From an uncultured Alphaproteobacteria bacterium (GTDB lineage Bacteria; Pseudomonadota; Alphaproteobacteria; UBA7985; CAJQQZ01), in assembly GCA_905480445.1 (NCBI GenBank), contig CAJQQJ010000148.1:1-16266 (forward strand): a stretch of 16,266 bases of DNA, read 5' to 3'. The position numbers and the translations under genes were made by a program. Positions 15,160 through 16,266 of this stretch are shown here, piece after piece. Under the pieces are notes generated by a model. It was not told the DNA's origin and did not search any database. It saw only the letters and a program-made list of their open reading frames with translations. The first letter of the stretch is position 1; every line of letters begins with the position of its first letter.

Positions 15160-15173
15160 TTGACCTAGATCAA
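15160..15173. promoter_or_regulatory. FNR/FnrL binding site between the small-gene pair and the stress-protein gene
   Basis: TTGACCTAGATCAA matches the FNR palindrome with one change in one half-site (TTGAC for TTGAT). Its inner four bases, CTAG, equal those of the site at 12392. It is flanked on both sides by -10-like hexamers at about 40.5 bases, so it may activate both directions. Confidence 0.85.
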
Positions 15174-15194
15174 AGTAGAAAATTTGGAGAGCGG

Positions 15195-15200
15195 TAAGAT
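15195..15200 (+). promoter_or_regulatory. -10-like hexamer of the rightward FNR promoter for the stress-protein gene
   Basis: TAAGAT matches the -10 consensus at 4 of 6 positions and predicts a start at an A near 15207, 40.5 bases from the centre of the FNR site. This leaves a leader of about 28 bases containing AAGGA before the ATG at 15235. Confidence 0.5.
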
Positions 15201-15234
15201 GAGAAAATAGTCAATCAGTAGAAGGAACTTACTC

Positions 15235-16044
15235 ATGAAGACGTTTCTTGTTCATTTCTCATCCGACAATCAAGAGGATCTGAAGCTTGATCAGATCGCC
15301 GCGTTTGCCAAGCACCAAGATGCATATCTAATCGGCTTGTTCACAAAAAAGATGGTCACTTACTATGGTCACTCCGCGCCAATTGGTGCCGGTGTGACGA
15401 CCTCTCTCTTTCTAAACCTCGATGAATTTCAAAAAGACGAAGATTTGGTCGCTTCACAAGTCAAAGAAAAGTTCACCGAAGCCTGTGCCGTCGCTCTCGT
15501 TGGAAATGAGTGGCGCGAGCAACGCGGTTACGCCTCGAAAATAGTCCTTTCGCATGCGCGGTTGGCGGATCTCGTAATTATGAGCCACGATGACAGTTGG
15601 TCTAATCGTACTAGTAGTTTGGACAAGTATTTGATCGGTGATGTCTTGCGAAGCTCCTCAACACCTTTTTTAATTTTGCCCAAGAAATCTGTTTTGCCGC
15701 CGGATCTTGGCTCTGCACTGATTGCCTGGAAAGAAAGCGATGAAGCCGCGAAGGCACTGAAATTGGCTCTACCTTTCATCGACAAAAGTGCAGAGATAAG
15801 AGTCCTGTCTGTAACAGGAAGGAACGAAAAAGGCCCTTTTGGTAACATCGATATTAGCTTCGTCGCCAACTTTCTTGCGCGGGCGGGCTATGAAGTCAAA
15901 GCCATCACACATGACGCAAATAGAGGCTCTGTCGGCCAGGCCATTCTTTCAGTTAGCAGAGAGCAAGATTGTGAATTGTTAGTCATGGGCGCCTACAGCC
16001 GCAATCGACTTTCAGAACAAATTTTTGGTGGTGTTACAGAGTGA
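15235..16044 (+). CDS. Tandem-domain universal stress protein (UspA family), C-terminus apparently truncated
   Basis: 269 residues with two Usp folds. The first (about 1-150) ends in the typical pattern where a late strand (R-L-A-D-L-V-I-M-S-H) precedes a loop and a final strand (T-P-F-L-I-L-P). The second starts at S-A-L-I-A-W-K-E-S near 162 and reaches L-L-V-M-G-A-Y-S-R at about 248-256. The second domain stops at F-G-G-V-T-E, lacking the helix and last strand (about 15-20 residues) that normally follow. Its nucleotide-loop motif is imperfect: a serine replaces the second glycine. The stop lies within 1-4 bases of the apparent left end of an IS element, so truncation by insertion is likely. 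An FNR-type site lies upstream, and similar proteins accompany fnrL and cco genes in Rhodobacter. A role in anaerobic stress survival is inferred. Confidence 0.85.
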   Translation: MKTFLVHFSSDNQEDLKLDQIAAFAKHQDAYLIGLFTKKMVTYYGHSAPIGAGVTTSLFLNLDEFQKDEDLVASQVKEKFTEACAVALVGNEWREQRGYASKIVLSHARLADLVIMSHDDSWSNRTSSLDKYLIGDVLRSSSTPFLILPKKSVLPPDLGSALIAWKESDEAAKALKLALPFIDKSAEIRVLSVTGRNEKGPFGNIDISFVANFLARAGYEVKAITHDANRGSVGQAILSVSREQDCELLVMGAYSRNRLSEQIFGGVTE

Positions 16045-16266
16045 GACCTCAGCATAACTAGAGGATTCCCATAGGCTGGAATATTTGGTAACTTTTGTCA
16101 TGCAGAAACCTTTCGTCAGCCAACCCGAACTTTTTGTGACCACCAGCAATCTTGATCATCCAGCACTTCATGCGCTTGACGACACTGAGGCGGTTTTGGA
16201 TTGGACTAAGTTCGAACCAATTTTGTCCACAATTTATGCCTCTAAAACGGGCCGCCCCAGCTATCC
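16042..16266 (+). mobile_element. Left end of an IS5-like insertion sequence, continuing past the window
   Basis: The boundary is set by the abrupt loss of stress-protein coding at 16040-16044 and by a sequence starting TGAGACCTC, which resembles terminal repeats of IS5-related elements as I remember them. The transposase start at 16100 is 58 bases inside, a normal distance. A second candidate edge is the CTAG at 16058-16061. The right end and target duplication lie outside the window, so the exact end is uncertain. Confidence 0.55.
16100..16266 (+). CDS. IS5-family-type transposase, N-terminal fragment (window edge)
   Basis: 55 complete codons from ATG 16100 to the window edge, open throughout. 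The start (L-F-V then L-D-H-P-A-L-H-A-L-D-D, then V-L-D-W-T-K-F-E-P-I-L, then K-T-G-R-P-S-Y) is the pattern of the N-terminal domain (DUF772-like) of IS5-family DDE transposases: a D-W-x2-F/I segment followed by G-R-P-x-Y-P. The catalytic DDE residues would lie to the right, so activity cannot be judged. No strong ribosome site is visible before the ATG. Confidence 0.75.
   Translation, partial: MQKPFVSQPELFVTTSNLDHPALHALDDTEAVLDWTKFEPILSTIYASKTGRPSY

Overview
The window looks like chromosomal DNA of an alphaproteobacterium, most likely a marine Rhodobacteraceae-type organism. The main clue is gene content and order: a complete cbb3 oxidase set in the order ccoN-O-Q-P-G-H-I-S, next to hemN, an FnrL-type regulator and a tandem universal stress protein. 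The species cannot be named from the sequence alone.

Layout, left to right. (1) Positions 1-3647, minus strand: a tight three-gene operon for an unidentified sugar-acid-like substrate. It encodes a 3-hydroxyisobutyrate-dehydrogenase-family enzyme, an IlvD/Edd dehydratase close to L-arabinonate dehydratase, and a two-domain NAD(P)-dependent oxidoreductase cut by the window edge. An inverted repeat at 3714-3735 is a possible operator. (2) About 3650-4560: an AT-rich stretch of about 0.9 kb with no convincing gene. It holds a perfect tandem 12-mer and a terminator-like hairpin. (3) 4562-12332, minus strand: eight genes for building and running cbb3 cytochrome c oxidase, almost all overlapping or within 20 bases of each other. 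ccoNOQP encode the enzyme; ccoGHIS encode copper reduction, copper export and assembly functions. (4) 12440-14611, plus strand: hemN (anaerobic heme synthesis) and fnrL (the oxygen-sensing [4Fe-4S] regulator). (5) 14615-15095, minus strand: two small unrecognised genes, one encoding a single-span membrane protein. (6) 15235-16044, plus strand: a universal stress protein that lacks its last segment. (7) From about 16042 to the window end: the left end of an IS5-like insertion sequence.

The right half reads as a compact low-oxygen module. FnrL carries the E-x-x-S-R recognition helix that reads TTGAT-N4-ATCAA, and two such sites are present. The one at 12392-12405 has ideal class II promoter geometry for the whole cco operon. 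The one at 15160-15173 has -10-like hexamers at class II spacing on both sides, so it could drive the stress protein and the two unknown small genes together. Those two genes are the best candidates here for an undescribed low-oxygen function.

All functions are inferred from recognised motifs and gene order; no database search was possible.
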